Positions 1 to 7,077 of a stretch of DNA of 24,851 bases are shown in pieces (positions within the stretch are counted from its first letter, which is position 1; the number at the start of each line of letters is the position of its first letter). Source of the DNA: JBBSWA01 sp038046485 (lineage in GTDB: Archaea > Nanobdellota > Nanobdellia > Woesearchaeales > SM23-78); NCBI GenBank assembly GCA_038046485.1, contig JBBSWA010000036.1, positions 1 to 24,851 of the forward strand. Direction: 5' to 3'. Both the position numbers and the translations under genes were made by a program. A model generated the notes under the pieces. The model was not told where the DNA came from. It ran no database searches and saw only the letters and a program-made list of their open reading frames with translations.

Positions 1-2
1 CA

Positions 3-911
3 AATTACATGCGAAACTCAGTCAAGGTTGTGATCGATGCATATGACGGAGACCTCCAAGCCTATGTTGCATATCCAGAAGATCCCCTCATCCAAACATT
101 CTCAAACATGTTCCCGGGCATATTTAAGGACATACAAAAACTGCCAGTTGAGCTCAAAGGGCATATTCGTTATCCGCAAGATCTCTTTGCCTATCAGACA
201 GCAATGTATACAACGTACCACATGGATCAGCCACAAATCTTCTATAACAAGGAAGATCAGTGGGAAATTCCAGCTATTACAGAAAAAGAATCAATCATGC
301 GTCACTTAATCATGAGGCTTTCTGGAGAAAAGAAAGAAGAGTTCATCCTCATGCTTCCCTTTACGCCACGAAAGAAAAATAACCTTGCATCATGGATGGT
401 CGCACGTTCTGATGGTGAACACTATGGCAAACTCATTGTCTATCGTTTTCCAAAACAAAGCTTGGTCTTCGGCCCACAACAAATCATGAACAGAATTAAT
501 CAAGATCCTGAGATTTCCAAACAACTCTCACTTTGGGACCAGGGAGGTTCGCAAGTCATTCGTGGCAATCTGCTTGTTATCCCGATCGAAGAATCACTCA
601 TCTATGTACAGCCACTCTATCTCAAAGCAAAAGGAGGAAAAATCCCTGAACTCAAACGAGTGATCGTTGCGCACAAAAACAAGATCGCAATGGAAGAGAC
701 CTTAGATGAAGCACTCGCAGCCATCTTTGGCAGAGTACCACCTAAACAAGAAGTAAGAAAGGAAAGTGTGGTGGATGAAGAAAACATCGTCCAGCAAGCC
801 AAAGAACATTATGATCGAGCTCAACAAGCAATCCGTGATGTAGACTGGGCACGATATGGAGAAGAAATACGACGCCTTGGAGAAGTTCTTGAACAAATGG
901 CGCGCGAGTAA
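3..911 (+). CDS. UPF0182 family membrane protein, C-terminal part (5' truncated by window)
   Basis: The reading frame is open to the left edge of the window, so the first ATG at 9 is internal and the true start lies upstream. Visible blocks RNSVKVVIDAYDG, HIRYPQDLF, YHMDQPQIFYNKEDQWEIP and a late VIPIEESLIYVQPLYL match the conserved C-terminal half of the UPF0182 (COG1615) family. Members are usually around 900-1000 residues, with several N-terminal membrane helices followed by a large domain outside the membrane; only about the last 300 residues are seen here. The function of the family is not known. The last ~50 residues (after VPPKQEVRKES) are charged and helical, probably a coiled coil. 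Family call is by recognised motifs; biochemical role cannot be inferred. Confidence 0.85.
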   Translation, partial: NYMRNSVKVVIDAYDGDLQAYVAYPEDPLIQTFSNMFPGIFKDIQKLPVELKGHIRYPQDLFAYQTAMYTTYHMDQPQIFYNKEDQWEIPAITEKESIMRHLIMRLSGEKKEEFILMLPFTPRKKNNLASWMVARSDGEHYGKLIVYRFPKQSLVFGPQQIMNRINQDPEISKQLSLWDQGGSQVIRGNLLVIPIEESLIYVQPLYLKAKGGKIPELKRVIVAHKNKIAMEETLDEALAAIFGRVPPKQEVRKESVVDEENIVQQAKEHYDRAQQAIRDVDWARYGEEIRRLGEVLEQMARE

Positions 912-944
912 GCCTATTATATTTAATGGGTTGTTAGGTGGGAT

Positions 945-1050
945 TGGGCGTAGTTCATGGCGGTCGACAACCTTCAAAGTTGGAAGTGGTATTGCATGAA
1001 GTTAACATACTTACTGCGGAGTTAGTTACGGCCGCAAAACGTATTTTTTC
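945..1050 (+). ncRNA. Possible small non-coding RNA
   Basis: The stretch between the UPF0182 gene and tRNA-Val has no credible ORF. It has a TATA-like sequence (ATTATATTTA, 917-926), a nested stem (TTCATG pairs with CATGAA; inside it CAAC...GTTG), and a T-rich run (TATTTTTTCC, 1042-1051) that could end an archaeal transcript. TATA spacing would place a transcript start near 946. The class of RNA is not recognised. It could equally be the 3' trailer of the upstream gene. Confidence 0.25.
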
Positions 1051-1063
1051 CAGTGATTAGAAA

Positions 1064-1178
1064 TGGGCCTGGCCGGACTTGAACCGGCGATCTTCTCCAT
1101 GCTCAGCACGGCCGTGCTGGCATTCCCAGCAAAGCTGTGCATGTGAAGGAGATGTCATAGCCACTAGACTACAGGCCC
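1064..1178 (-). tRNA. tRNA-Val(CAC) with a 42-nt intron
   Basis: On the minus strand the acceptor stem GGGCCTG/CAGGCCC, a D arm starting GTCTAGTGG, anticodon stem TCTCC/GGAGA and T arm GCCGG-TTCAAGT-CCGGC give a 73-nt mature tRNA with discriminator A. CCA is not encoded. The anticodon loop reads TTCACAT, anticodon CAC (Val, GUG codons), and the body resembles archaeal tRNA-Val. An intron sits between positions 37 and 38. A TATA-like CTTTTAAACC (1201-1210, minus strand) lies 26 bases upstream of the 5' end. The gene is divergent from the lipoprotein gene. Confidence 0.93.
1100..1141 (-). other. tRNA-Val intron with canonical bulge-helix-bulge
   Basis: The 42-nt intron begins TGCAC and ends GAGCA. 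Folding gives the textbook archaeal splicing motif: exon helix TCTCC/GGAGA; central 4-bp helix TTCA (32-35) with TGAG of the intron; two 3-nt CAT bulges, each cut between A and T; and an intron helix GCAC/GTGC. Inside the intron are a GCTGG/CCAGC hairpin and a perfect 14-nt palindrome AGCACGGCCGTGCT. Boundaries are supported by both the fold and the mature tRNA length. Confidence 0.88.
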
Positions 1179-1224
1179 ATGAACTTTAGAAGAAAAGATC
1201 GGTTTAAAAGGGTTTTGAAGAAAA

Positions 1225-1236
1225 GGTTTATATTCT
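1225..1236 (+). promoter_or_regulatory. TATA box of the Cys-rich lipoprotein gene
   Basis: GTTTATATTC is centred about 27 bases before ATG 1257. This fits a leaderless transcript starting at the ATG, and it argues against the longer frame from 1179, which would begin next to the tRNA. Confidence 0.6.
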
Positions 1237-1256
1237 CTCTCGCTACCTTAAGCATT

Positions 1257-1547
1257 ATGAAACTTATTTCTTTGATTGTGCTGCTTCTCCTCTTGGGATG
1301 TACTCCTTATGTCAAAGCGCCTTCTACAGATGGAAGCTGCCGAAACGATATGGATTGCTCTTCTAAAACCATGTGTTATAACCCCTCTGAATGTGGCAAC
1401 AGCCCTTCTGGACCTGTTCGTTGCACCCTATCGGACTCCAAATGTCACAAGATCTGTACGACAGACGCAGATTGTCCAGCTGAAATGACCTATTGCAAGA
1501 ATGCTCCTTGGTCGGATATGGCAACGTTTAGGTTGTGTTTTAAATGA
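1257..1547 (+). CDS. Small Cys-rich lipoprotein
   Basis: A 96-residue secreted protein. The N-terminus MKLISLIVLLLLLGC is a lipoprotein signal with lipobox LLGC, so the protein should be lipid-anchored on the outer face of the membrane. The mature part has ten further cysteines in two related blocks, C-RNDMD-C-SSKTM-C and C-TTDAD-C-PAEMTY-C, a spacing seen in small disulfide-rich extracellular modules. The frame is open upstream to 1179, but the signal peptide and the TATA box both point to ATG 1257. No specific family is recognised. A role in binding or inhibition at the cell surface is a guess. Confidence 0.7.
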   Translation: MKLISLIVLLLLLGCTPYVKAPSTDGSCRNDMDCSSKTMCYNPSECGNSPSGPVRCTLSDSKCHKICTTDADCPAEMTYCKNAPWSDMATFRLCFK

Positions 1548-1549
1548 GC

Positions 1550-1720
1550 TTATTTCCTTTTATTGTTCAAGTCGTCATAGATTTTTCTTAATTGTGATTT
1601 TATTTCTTTTTTACTAAGGGGTTTTTCCCACCCGAGCATATCAAAGACCCATTTCATCTCTTTCATTGGGACAGTCCCTGTTTTGAGAGGCTTCTTTATG
1701 GCTTTGGCTTTTTTAACCAT
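1550..1720 (-). CDS. Small basic hypothetical protein (third gene of micro-operon)
   Basis: A 56-residue basic protein starting MVKKAKAIKKPLK and ending KIYDDLNNKRK. Its ATG overlaps the stop of the preceding gene in the 8-base string ATGGTTAA, which suggests coupled translation. An upstream in-frame TTG at 1744 is less likely. The segment KWVFDMLGW matches EWMFKLLGW of the first gene in the operon, so the two are probably related. Function not recognised. It ends two bases from the convergent lipoprotein stop codon. Confidence 0.5.
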   Translation of the reverse strand: MVKKAKAIKKPLKTGTVPMKEMKWVFDMLGWEKPLSKKEIKSQLRKIYDDLNNKRK

Positions 1721-1922
1721 TTTTTCTGTCGCTTGGCTTTCCAAAAGTATGGTAATAATCGTCTTCTAAGCTTTTTAGGAAAGTTTTCATTTGTATGATG
1801 ATGATTTCTGTTCGAATACCTTTGTTGTAACTATGCGTTCGCATATCTGCTAACCCTTCTGGCGTCCGAATCACCTGAATGCCCCAAGCAAACCTTGTAA
1901 TTTCATCTTCCAATTTATTCAC
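1713..1922 (-). CDS. Small hypothetical protein (second gene of micro-operon)
   Basis: A 69-residue protein (MNKLEDEITRFAWGIQVI...) starting with GTG. The start overlaps the stop of the upstream 38-codon gene in GTGAATAA, and its own stop overlaps the start of the next gene. Two identical 8-base overlaps in a row make a real operon more likely than chance open frames. The sequence is mixed alpha/beta-like, with no membrane segment and no family I recognise. A toxin-antitoxin-like or regulatory trio is possible but not supported by any motif. Confidence 0.5.
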   Translation of the reverse strand: MNKLEDEITRFAWGIQVIRTPEGLADMRTHSYNKGIRTEIIIIQMKTFLKSLEDDYYHTFGKPSDRKNG

Positions 1923-2031
1923 TCCAACCTAATAGTTTGAACATCCATTCCGCTTCTTTGTCTTTTTTCTTACTTATTATAGATTTGTCTACAAGCTGTA
2001 TCCATTCTAAATCACTTGTTTTCTTTTTCAT
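1915..2031 (-). CDS. 38-residue microprotein (first gene of micro-operon)
   Basis: ATG at 2031 opens a 38-codon frame (MKKKTSDLEWIQLVDKS... ending LLGWSE). A TATA box (TTTTATAAAG on the minus strand, about 2054-2063) lies 26-27 bases upstream, so the message would be leaderless. The motif EWMFKLLGW recurs in the third gene of the operon as KWVFDMLGW, which supports coding. The gene is divergent from the nuclease gene across a region with TTCCGGAA boxes. Function unknown. Confidence 0.5.
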   Translation of the reverse strand: MKKKTSDLEWIQLVDKSIISKKKDKEAEWMFKLLGWSE

Positions 2032-2076
2032 ACACCCTTGTAAGCAGTTATTCTTTATAAAATTTCCCTCTCTAAA

Positions 2077-2136
2077 TCCGGAAGATTTCCGATTATCTTC
2101 ACTCTTTTCCGGAACCTTTCCGGAAGCTTTAAATGG
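2077..2136. promoter_or_regulatory. Divergent promoter region with TTCCGGAA operator-like boxes
   Basis: Two perfect palindromes TTCCGGAA lie at 2107-2114 and 2118-2125, 11 bp apart (about one helical turn). A partial copy (TCCGGAA) is at 2077-2083. They sit directly upstream of the TATA-like CTTTAAATG (2127-2135) of the nuclease gene and between it and the leftward micro-operon promoter. This is a good candidate binding site for a dimeric regulator. The regulator is not identified. Confidence 0.45.
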
Positions 2137-2151
2137 TTAGTGAAACCTAAG

Positions 2152-2583
2152 ATGAAGATGGATGTGCTTACTTTTTTCCTTGTTTTTCTGGTTGTCATCT
2201 TTATCTTGATCGGTTTCTGGCTGGGCCAAAAATATGGTTTAGTAAAAGCCAAGATGGACTGGCAAAAACGACTGCCTTCTGAGCGGGAAGATGCCGTGCA
2301 ACGCAGTCGAGCTGTGCTTTCTGGGCAGTTTTCTGAGCAACTAGCACCTTATCTGCCAGACTTTCCGTATAAACCAACCGAGGTTCGTTTTTTGGGGAAG
2401 CCGATTGATTTCATTGTGTTTGAAGGCATGGATTCCAAGGACATTCAAGAAGTGGTGTTTGTTGAAGTGAAAAGCGGCGATTCGCAATTGAGTACGCATG
2501 AGCGGACACTGAAGAAAGCCATTGAGAAAGGCAAAGTACGGTGGGAAGAGTATAGAGTGGCGAAGGGAGTGACGAGGAAGTGA
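2152..2583 (+). CDS. Membrane-anchored Holliday-junction-resolvase-like endonuclease
   Basis: About 143 residues. An N-terminal membrane segment (VLTFFLVFLVVIFILIGFWLG) is followed by a charged linker and a small nuclease domain containing FIVFEG and VVFVEVKSG, the E-x-K part of the PD-(D/E)xK fold. This layout matches the family of predicted endonucleases distantly related to archaeal Holliday junction resolvases (COG4741). DNA cleavage activity is inferred from the family. Starts are possible at GTG 2140, ATG 2152 and ATG 2158; TATA spacing favours 2158 and excludes 2140 as a leaderless start. The gene ends two bases before the convergent hydrolase gene. Confidence 0.7.
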   Translation: MKMDVLTFFLVFLVVIFILIGFWLGQKYGLVKAKMDWQKRLPSEREDAVQRSRAVLSGQFSEQLAPYLPDFPYKPTEVRFLGKPIDFIVFEGMDSKDIQEVVFVEVKSGDSQLSTHERTLKKAIEKGKVRWEEYRVAKGVTRK

Positions 2584-2585
2584 TT

Positions 2586-3362
2586 CTAGGGGTTTACATA
2601 CCGGTTGAACCACTCTTTTGTTTCTTGGATAACGATGGGTTGAGAACTTTCTACGCTGAAGTCATGATCTGCGCCTGGAACGTCTACGATACGGGTTGGT
2701 GATTGTGTTATCATAGGCATATGGGTTGTAACTTTCTCCAACCCTATTAAAGAATCATTTCCTGCGTGAATAGCTAATACTGGCACCCTTAATTCTTTAA
2801 GTCTGTCGGTGAGATCGAACGTTTTGCACTCCTCAAGGAAGGCTTTTCCTGTTCGATATGTTCGCCCGTTAAGACTTGCGATGGATTCAAAATATCCTTT
2901 ATCTGCTACGGCAGCAGCATGCACCAAGTATCTTTCTGCTAAAAATCTGTGATTAAATGGGGGACTCCACAATGCTAAGGCTCTAACCCCTTTTTGATTT
3001 GCATTAAGGATTGCACAGGTAGACCCGATACTGAAACCCACTAATCCTATATGGGAGCTATCCACTGGAAGTGATCGAGCGTAGGTTATTGCTTGTTCTA
3101 GATCATTTACTTGAGATGTTATCGTCATATCCTCTGAGTGACCTTCACTATTACCAAAGCCTGCAACATCATATCGTAGGACAGCATATCCTTCATCAGA
3201 AAATGTTTGAGAAGCACGATCCATGACTGGAGAATACTGCTTATCTCCTCGAAGAACTGGGCTGATAATAACTAGGGGTGGATTTTGTGCAGTGGGAAAC
3301 TGGAGAAGACCTGCTAGATTTTTACCTTCTTTATTGGGGAAATTGACTCTTTGCGCATCCAT
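2586..3362 (-). CDS. Alpha/beta hydrolase
   Basis: A 258-residue cytoplasmic serine hydrolase. The nucleophile elbow is GFSIGS (Ser111), with Asp203 in HAGNDSLI and His233 in GADHDF completing the triad. RGDKQYSPVMDRA and LRYDVAGFGNSEGHSED resemble the lid and oxyanion regions of the BAAT/dienelactone-type or FrsA-like hydrolases. The substrate cannot be told from sequence; esterase or acyl-transfer activity is likely. A TATA-like GGTTTAAAAAC lies about 26 bases upstream of ATG 3362, so the transcript is probably leaderless. No signal peptide. Confidence 0.8.
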   Translation of the reverse strand: MDAQRVNFPNKEGKNLAGLLQFPTAQNPPLVIISPVLRGDKQYSPVMDRASQTFSDEGYAVLRYDVAGFGNSEGHSEDMTITSQVNDLEQAITYARSLPVDSSHIGLVGFSIGSTCAILNANQKGVRALALWSPPFNHRFLAERYLVHAAAVADKGYFESIASLNGRTYRTGKAFLEECKTFDLTDRLKELRVPVLAIHAGNDSLIGLEKVTTHMPMITQSPTRIVDVPGADHDFSVESSQPIVIQETKEWFNRYVNP

Positions 3363-3440
3363 ATCAAAGAGTAAAATTTCTTGTTTTTAAACCTATCCCT
3401 CACTATTAATTATAGAGATCCTTGATTGTTACTCATTAAC

Positions 3441-4532
3441 TTAAGACTCTAGGGTCACTGCCACTCCCTTCTTCACTTGTTTTGTCAAAAAGGGTTTGGT
3501 TACCCCGCGCTTTCCATCGAAGGTTAAGTGACCTGAGGCACCGTCGTATTCCTTCAAAGAGCTGAGGTAGTCTGCGATTTTGTCGCTTTCTGTTGAACCT
3601 GTTGCTTTGATGGCCTGAGTAAGGAGCATGACAGCGTCGTAGGCAGAGTCGGCGCCGATGTCGAGTTCCATTCCATATTTAGCTTTGTAGGACTTCTCGA
3701 ATTCTGGCGAGGGGGTGAGGGAAGTGAGGAAGACTGTGCCATCCATAGCTCCTTGTGAAGCTTTGATCACAGCGTTGTCAAGAGCTATGCTGTATATTGG
3801 AACCTTGATCCCAACCTCTTTTAATCTTTTTGCGATGATGTCAGCCGGAGCGATGTGCATGTCGATGACTGCGTCGATATTTTTTTCCTGTGTAATTCTT
3901 AGTGCTTCGGCTCGAAGCTCTTTATCGTCAGGGTCTGGTTCTACAACCAATTGTATCTTGCCGCCTAGCTTTTCAAATTCTTTTCGGAAGGCCTCAGTTT
4001 GGTCTTTGACCCAGACTTGCTGTGCGCTGAAGATGGCCACTTTGCGATGGCCTTTCTCAAAGAGTGTTTTAGCTAGCTCTTCTGAGAGCAAGTAGTCATG
4101 AGGCCATACATTGAACAAGTACTTGCTGCCTTCGTTGAATTCTTTTACTCCTAAGGATGGAGAGATCATAATCACTTTTTTTCCATCTGCTAATTGGACT
4201 AATGGAAGGCCAGTGTGGGACCAGGTTGTTCCAATGATGAGATGAATGTCATTGACATCGGTTAGTTTCTGAAAGGCACTTAAGGATTGTTTGGGACTGC
4301 TTTGGTCATCTTCATGAACTAAGGTCAGTTTTTTCCCGAGAATTCCTCCTTCTTGGTTGATTTTTTCTGCTGCCATATCCATGCCATTTCGTTCGGCAAT
4401 GCCCCAAGAAGCGCCATCACCTGTGAGGATGAGGATGCTGCCAATCTGGATGGTGTCCTGCTGAGTATGGCTTTGACAGGATGTCAGTAGGATTATGATT
4501 GCTAAGAGTGTTGCGAGTATTGTTGTTTTCAT
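3441..4532 (-). CDS. Branched-chain amino-acid-type ABC substrate-binding lipoprotein (LivK-like), copy A
   Basis: A 363-residue protein. MKTTILATLLAIIILLTSC is a lipoprotein signal with lipobox LTSC. The mature part has the features of the periplasmic binding protein type 1 family: IGSILILTGDGASWG, INQEGGILGKKLTLVHEDDQ, IIGTTWSHTGLPLVQLADGKKV, and a late DSAYDAVMLLTQAIK. It should capture a small ligand (amino acid or similar) outside the membrane. Its usual partners, two permeases and two ATPases, are absent from this window. It is divergent from a TrmB-like regulator 99 bp away and is mirrored by copy B at 7183. The ligand is unknown. Confidence 0.88.
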   Translation of the reverse strand: MKTTILATLLAIIILLTSCQSHTQQDTIQIGSILILTGDGASWGIAERNGMDMAAEKINQEGGILGKKLTLVHEDDQSSPKQSLSAFQKLTDVNDIHLIIGTTWSHTGLPLVQLADGKKVIMISPSLGVKEFNEGSKYLFNVWPHDYLLSEELAKTLFEKGHRKVAIFSAQQVWVKDQTEAFRKEFEKLGGKIQLVVEPDPDDKELRAEALRITQEKNIDAVIDMHIAPADIIAKRLKEVGIKVPIYSIALDNAVIKASQGAMDGTVFLTSLTPSPEFEKSYKAKYGMELDIGADSAYDAVMLLTQAIKATGSTESDKIADYLSSLKEYDGASGHLTFDGKRGVTKPFLTKQVKKGVAVTLES

Positions 4533-4631
4533 TTTACCATTATATAGTGAATTTTAGATATAAATATTCATTCTCCAAAAATGGAGGATAAAAGAGAAAT
4601 ATTTAAAAGAAAGCTTGCCTATCTTTGAATT
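4533..4631. promoter_or_regulatory. Divergent promoters and candidate TrmB operator (pair A)
   Basis: The leftward TATA (ATATTTATATC, about 4557-4567) serves the binding protein; the rightward TATA (AAATATTTAAAAG, 4597-4609) serves the regulator, with its ATG 26-28 bases away. Between them is the inverted repeat CTCCA-AAAA-TGGAG (4573-4586). ATTATATAGTG (4539-4549) near the leftward start recurs at 7161-7171 in front of copy B. Confidence 0.5.
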
Positions 4632-5354
4632 ATGGATATCCAGATTTTGGAAGACATTGGCCTTACTCCTGCTGAGATCAAAGTGTACCTGGCGTTGCTT
4701 GAACTGGGTACAGCTACTGCCGGGCCTATACTAGACAAGACTGGACTGCAGAACTCTGTTGTTCACATGACTCTGAATCGACTCATTGAAAAAGGCTTTG
4801 TATCTTTTGTCAAAGAAGGTAAACGCAACCACTACCAAGCTGCCAACCCCAAACACATCTTGGAATACATGGATGAGAAGAAAGAACGCTTTGAGATGCT
4901 GCTTCCTAGCTTATTGATGAAACAAAACCAAGCCAACGAAAAACCAGAGATCATTAGCTTTCGCGGCAAAAAAGGAGTTAAGGAATTGCTTTATGAATTA
5001 TTAAGTGGGAGTGGGAAAGAATACCATACTCTCAATTCGCCGTATGCATCCATTATGATGGGGGACCATTTTTGGATCACCTTCCATAAGAAACGAGTTA
5101 GTCAAGGCGTCAAGGCTCGGCAGGTCTTTAATGAATCCTTGCGCACTTGGGTCAAAGAGATCAAGTATACTCTTTCTCAATTACGCTACACAAAAAAAGG
5201 GTTTGAACCTCTTACTGAGACGATTATATTTGGTAATCAAGTTGCTATTCTGATCTGGGCTGAAAAACCAGTTGGGATCTTGATGAAGAACCCGACGATT
5301 GCTGAAAGCTACGATCGATATTTTGAGATGGTATGGGAACAGGCGAAGGTTTAG
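4632..5354 (+). CDS. TrmB-family transcriptional regulator A
   Basis: A 240-residue cytoplasmic regulator. The N-terminal winged helix (about residues 1-75: LEDIGLTPAEIKVYLALLELG..., LNRLIEKGFVSFVKEGKRNHYQAANP) is typical of the TrmB family. A short coiled segment follows, then a C-terminal domain (about 95-240) that could sense a ligand. It lacks the long sugar-binding extension of classical TrmB. It is divergent from substrate-binding protein A and most likely controls that gene in response to the same ligand. Regulator B at 6319 has the same layout and is a paralogue. Leaderless start at 4632 is supported by the TATA box. Confidence 0.85.
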   Translation: MDIQILEDIGLTPAEIKVYLALLELGTATAGPILDKTGLQNSVVHMTLNRLIEKGFVSFVKEGKRNHYQAANPKHILEYMDEKKERFEMLLPSLLMKQNQANEKPEIISFRGKKGVKELLYELLSGSGKEYHTLNSPYASIMMGDHFWITFHKKRVSQGVKARQVFNESLRTWVKEIKYTLSQLRYTKKGFEPLTETIIFGNQVAILIWAEKPVGILMKNPTIAESYDRYFEMVWEQAKV

Positions 5355-5364
5355 AGAGATACCC

Positions 5365-6270
5365 TTAAGATGCGATGATCTTTTCTATTGTTACTGGGGT
5401 GTATTGTTTTCTGAATCTTCTTAAACTCGCTCTTCTTTGTGATAAGGGTAACTCAATTAGATTTAGCTGTGTTCTTGCAGATTCATTCAGCCAACAATGC
5501 TTGTTCGGATTGTCTGCTGGAGAATCCCCACCACTGATGAGACCCTTTGAAGTTTTGAATACTGTAGCCGTAATGGCGCGTTGATTAGCCGTTACCTTAA
5601 CTGTCCCTCCTTCGTTTACGTTTAGTATTTTTCGAAGTGTCTCAGGTAGACCAATTGCATGACCTGTTACACGAATCTCTTCTGGTTTTTGATATACTTC
5701 GACATCTGTGATTCGAGTAGTGTCTGCGAGCTCTTGTTTCATTGCTATAACCGCTTCGGCAGCACCCCGTAGGGTAGGATCATCAATTCCAAGCTCTAAC
5801 GCTTTTTGATGCGTTTTTACGATGTAATCCCAAGGATTGCCTTCAGGAGGTCTTGAATTCAAGGCAATCGCTGCTTTTTCATCGAAGGACAATACTTCAG
5901 AGATAAACGATGCTCTTTCTGGATTTGGGATGTAGACATAGCAGTTCGGTAAGCTGTTGCCTTCAATATCTGTCACTTGAAGATCAGATAATTCAAGATA
6001 CTCCCTTCTGCTCTTTCCCTGCTCTCGATCTCTAATGGCTTCTAACATTCGCTTATCTATGAGAAGAGCCCTTCCAATACAGCTTGCTCCAGTTACTTCT
6101 CTGATACCAAGGACAATGCCTGGATGATCGGGCGTACCCCGAGATACGGTTGAGAGCTTATTGTAAATCCTTTTCCAACCGTGTAAGACTGCTGGGATTA
6201 CTTTCTTGGATTGGTATTTGCTGTAATCCCACATTAAAGAACCATACCCAAAAACCCAGACATCTGTCAT
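5365..6270 (-). CDS. ChaC-like gamma-glutamylcyclotransferase with extra C-terminal domain
   Basis: A 301-residue protein. Residues 4-180 carry the gamma-glutamylcyclotransferase fold: VFGYGSLMW at 6-14 (substrate loop), GRALLID, and REQG at 82-85 with Glu83 as likely catalytic acid, as in the ChaC group that releases 5-oxoproline from gamma-glutamyl peptides. Residues about 195-290 form a second domain (EEIRVTGHAIGLPETLRKIL, GGTVKVTANQRAITATVF, HCWLNESARTQLNLIELPL) not found in ordinary ChaC. Its pattern of short beta strands may be a double-psi barrel or AbrB-like fold, but I cannot assign it. It sits between two TrmB regulators, which hints at amino acid or peptide metabolism. A TATA-like sequence at 6289-6300 lies 26 bases upstream. 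Confidence 0.75.
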   Translation of the reverse strand: MTDVWVFGYGSLMWDYSKYQSKKVIPAVLHGWKRIYNKLSTVSRGTPDHPGIVLGIREVTGASCIGRALLIDKRMLEAIRDREQGKSRREYLELSDLQVTDIEGNSLPNCYVYIPNPERASFISEVLSFDEKAAIALNSRPPEGNPWDYIVKTHQKALELGIDDPTLRGAAEAVIAMKQELADTTRITDVEVYQKPEEIRVTGHAIGLPETLRKILNVNEGGTVKVTANQRAITATVFKTSKGLISGGDSPADNPNKHCWLNESARTQLNLIELPLSQRRASLRRFRKQYTPVTIEKIIAS

Positions 6271-6318
6271 TGTTACTCTCTTGGCTTATCTATATTTAAA
6301 ATTGATTATTTTCTGACC

Positions 6319-7077
6319 CTATCTTTTCCCCAATTTCCACAAGACGTCAAATTGCTGTTTGAAACTCTGCACCACTTCTTTACCTGTGATACGAATCACT
6401 AAGGGGTCTTCTGTTAATATTAGGATGCAGGTCTTGTTCTTATATAAGAGGATTTCAGCCGGAGTGGATTGCGCCAGGAACTTTACTTCGCAAAGCTTTG
6501 ACTTTACGAAAAAATTGGTGCGTTCCTTGCGATTTCGTAGGTTTTCGTTGAATATAATCTGTGTGTAAATGCCCTTTTGCTCTCTTTCTTTTGAGAACTT
6601 GAGGAAAACTCGGTCTGCTTGCTCACTTTGCGCTCCTTTGCTTGCTCCAAAGACATAGTTTTTATCCTGTTTATTGCATTCGCTCAGTAGATCTTCTAGC
6701 ACTGTTTTGATGCCCTTCCACCCTTGAAAGACTTCCACGTTTACCTTTTCAGAGGTTTGTTTGAACTTCAAGAGCAGCTCAGGCAGGATGGATTGAACCA
6801 TGTCTTTTTCTTGTTCGAGGTTTCTTTGCTTTTGTTCTAAGAAGCTTAAGATATGTGTAGGATTGGCGGCGCTGAAATGAGAGATGCCATTTTTTTCAAC
6901 CTTGGATACAATGCCCTTTTCTATTAAACGGTTTGTGATGTCGTAAATGTTTGAAGGCGCGACTCCAGACGTTTTGGCTAGGGCGGTTTTAGTACACTCT
7001 CCTAGTTCGAGCAAGGCTTGGTATACCTTGATTTCTCCTTCGGTGAGGCCGATTTCGCGAAGGTGGGTGAGTTGCAT
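6319..7077 (-). CDS. TrmB-family transcriptional regulator B
   Basis: A 252-residue protein, paralogous to the regulator at 4632. The winged helix is at about residues 1-75 (LREIGLTEGEIKVYQALLELG, NIYDITNRLIEKGIVSKVEKNG), followed by a coiled segment (about 78-108) and a C-terminal effector domain starting VNVEVFQGWKGIKTVLEDLL. It is divergent from substrate-binding protein B. The TATA box GTTTTATATAGA (7097-7107, minus strand) is 26 bases from ATG, so the transcript is leaderless. Likely controls copy B and perhaps itself. Confidence 0.85.
   Translation of the reverse strand: MQLTHLREIGLTEGEIKVYQALLELGECTKTALAKTSGVAPSNIYDITNRLIEKGIVSKVEKNGISHFSAANPTHILSFLEQKQRNLEQEKDMVQSILPELLLKFKQTSEKVNVEVFQGWKGIKTVLEDLLSECNKQDKNYVFGASKGAQSEQADRVFLKFSKEREQKGIYTQIIFNENLRNRKERTNFFVKSKLCEVKFLAQSTPAEILLYKNKTCILILTEDPLVIRITGKEVVQSFKQQFDVLWKLGKR

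Noticed and set aside
1179..1256. Longer start of the lipoprotein at ATG 1179
   Set aside because: It would overlap the tRNA promoter and put the signal peptide 26 residues in; the TATA box at 1225-1236 supports ATG 1257.
1713..1744. Frameshift joining the two overlapping small genes at 1550-1922 into one pseudogene
   Set aside because: The same 8-base overlap pattern occurs between the first and second genes, and the third resembles the first rather than continuing the second, so separate coupled genes fit better.
1937..2140. Plus-strand 67-codon frame opposite the micro-operon
   Set aside because: Low-complexity Ser/Phe/Leu-rich translation typical of an antisense frame; the minus strand has TATA box, coupled starts and a shared motif.
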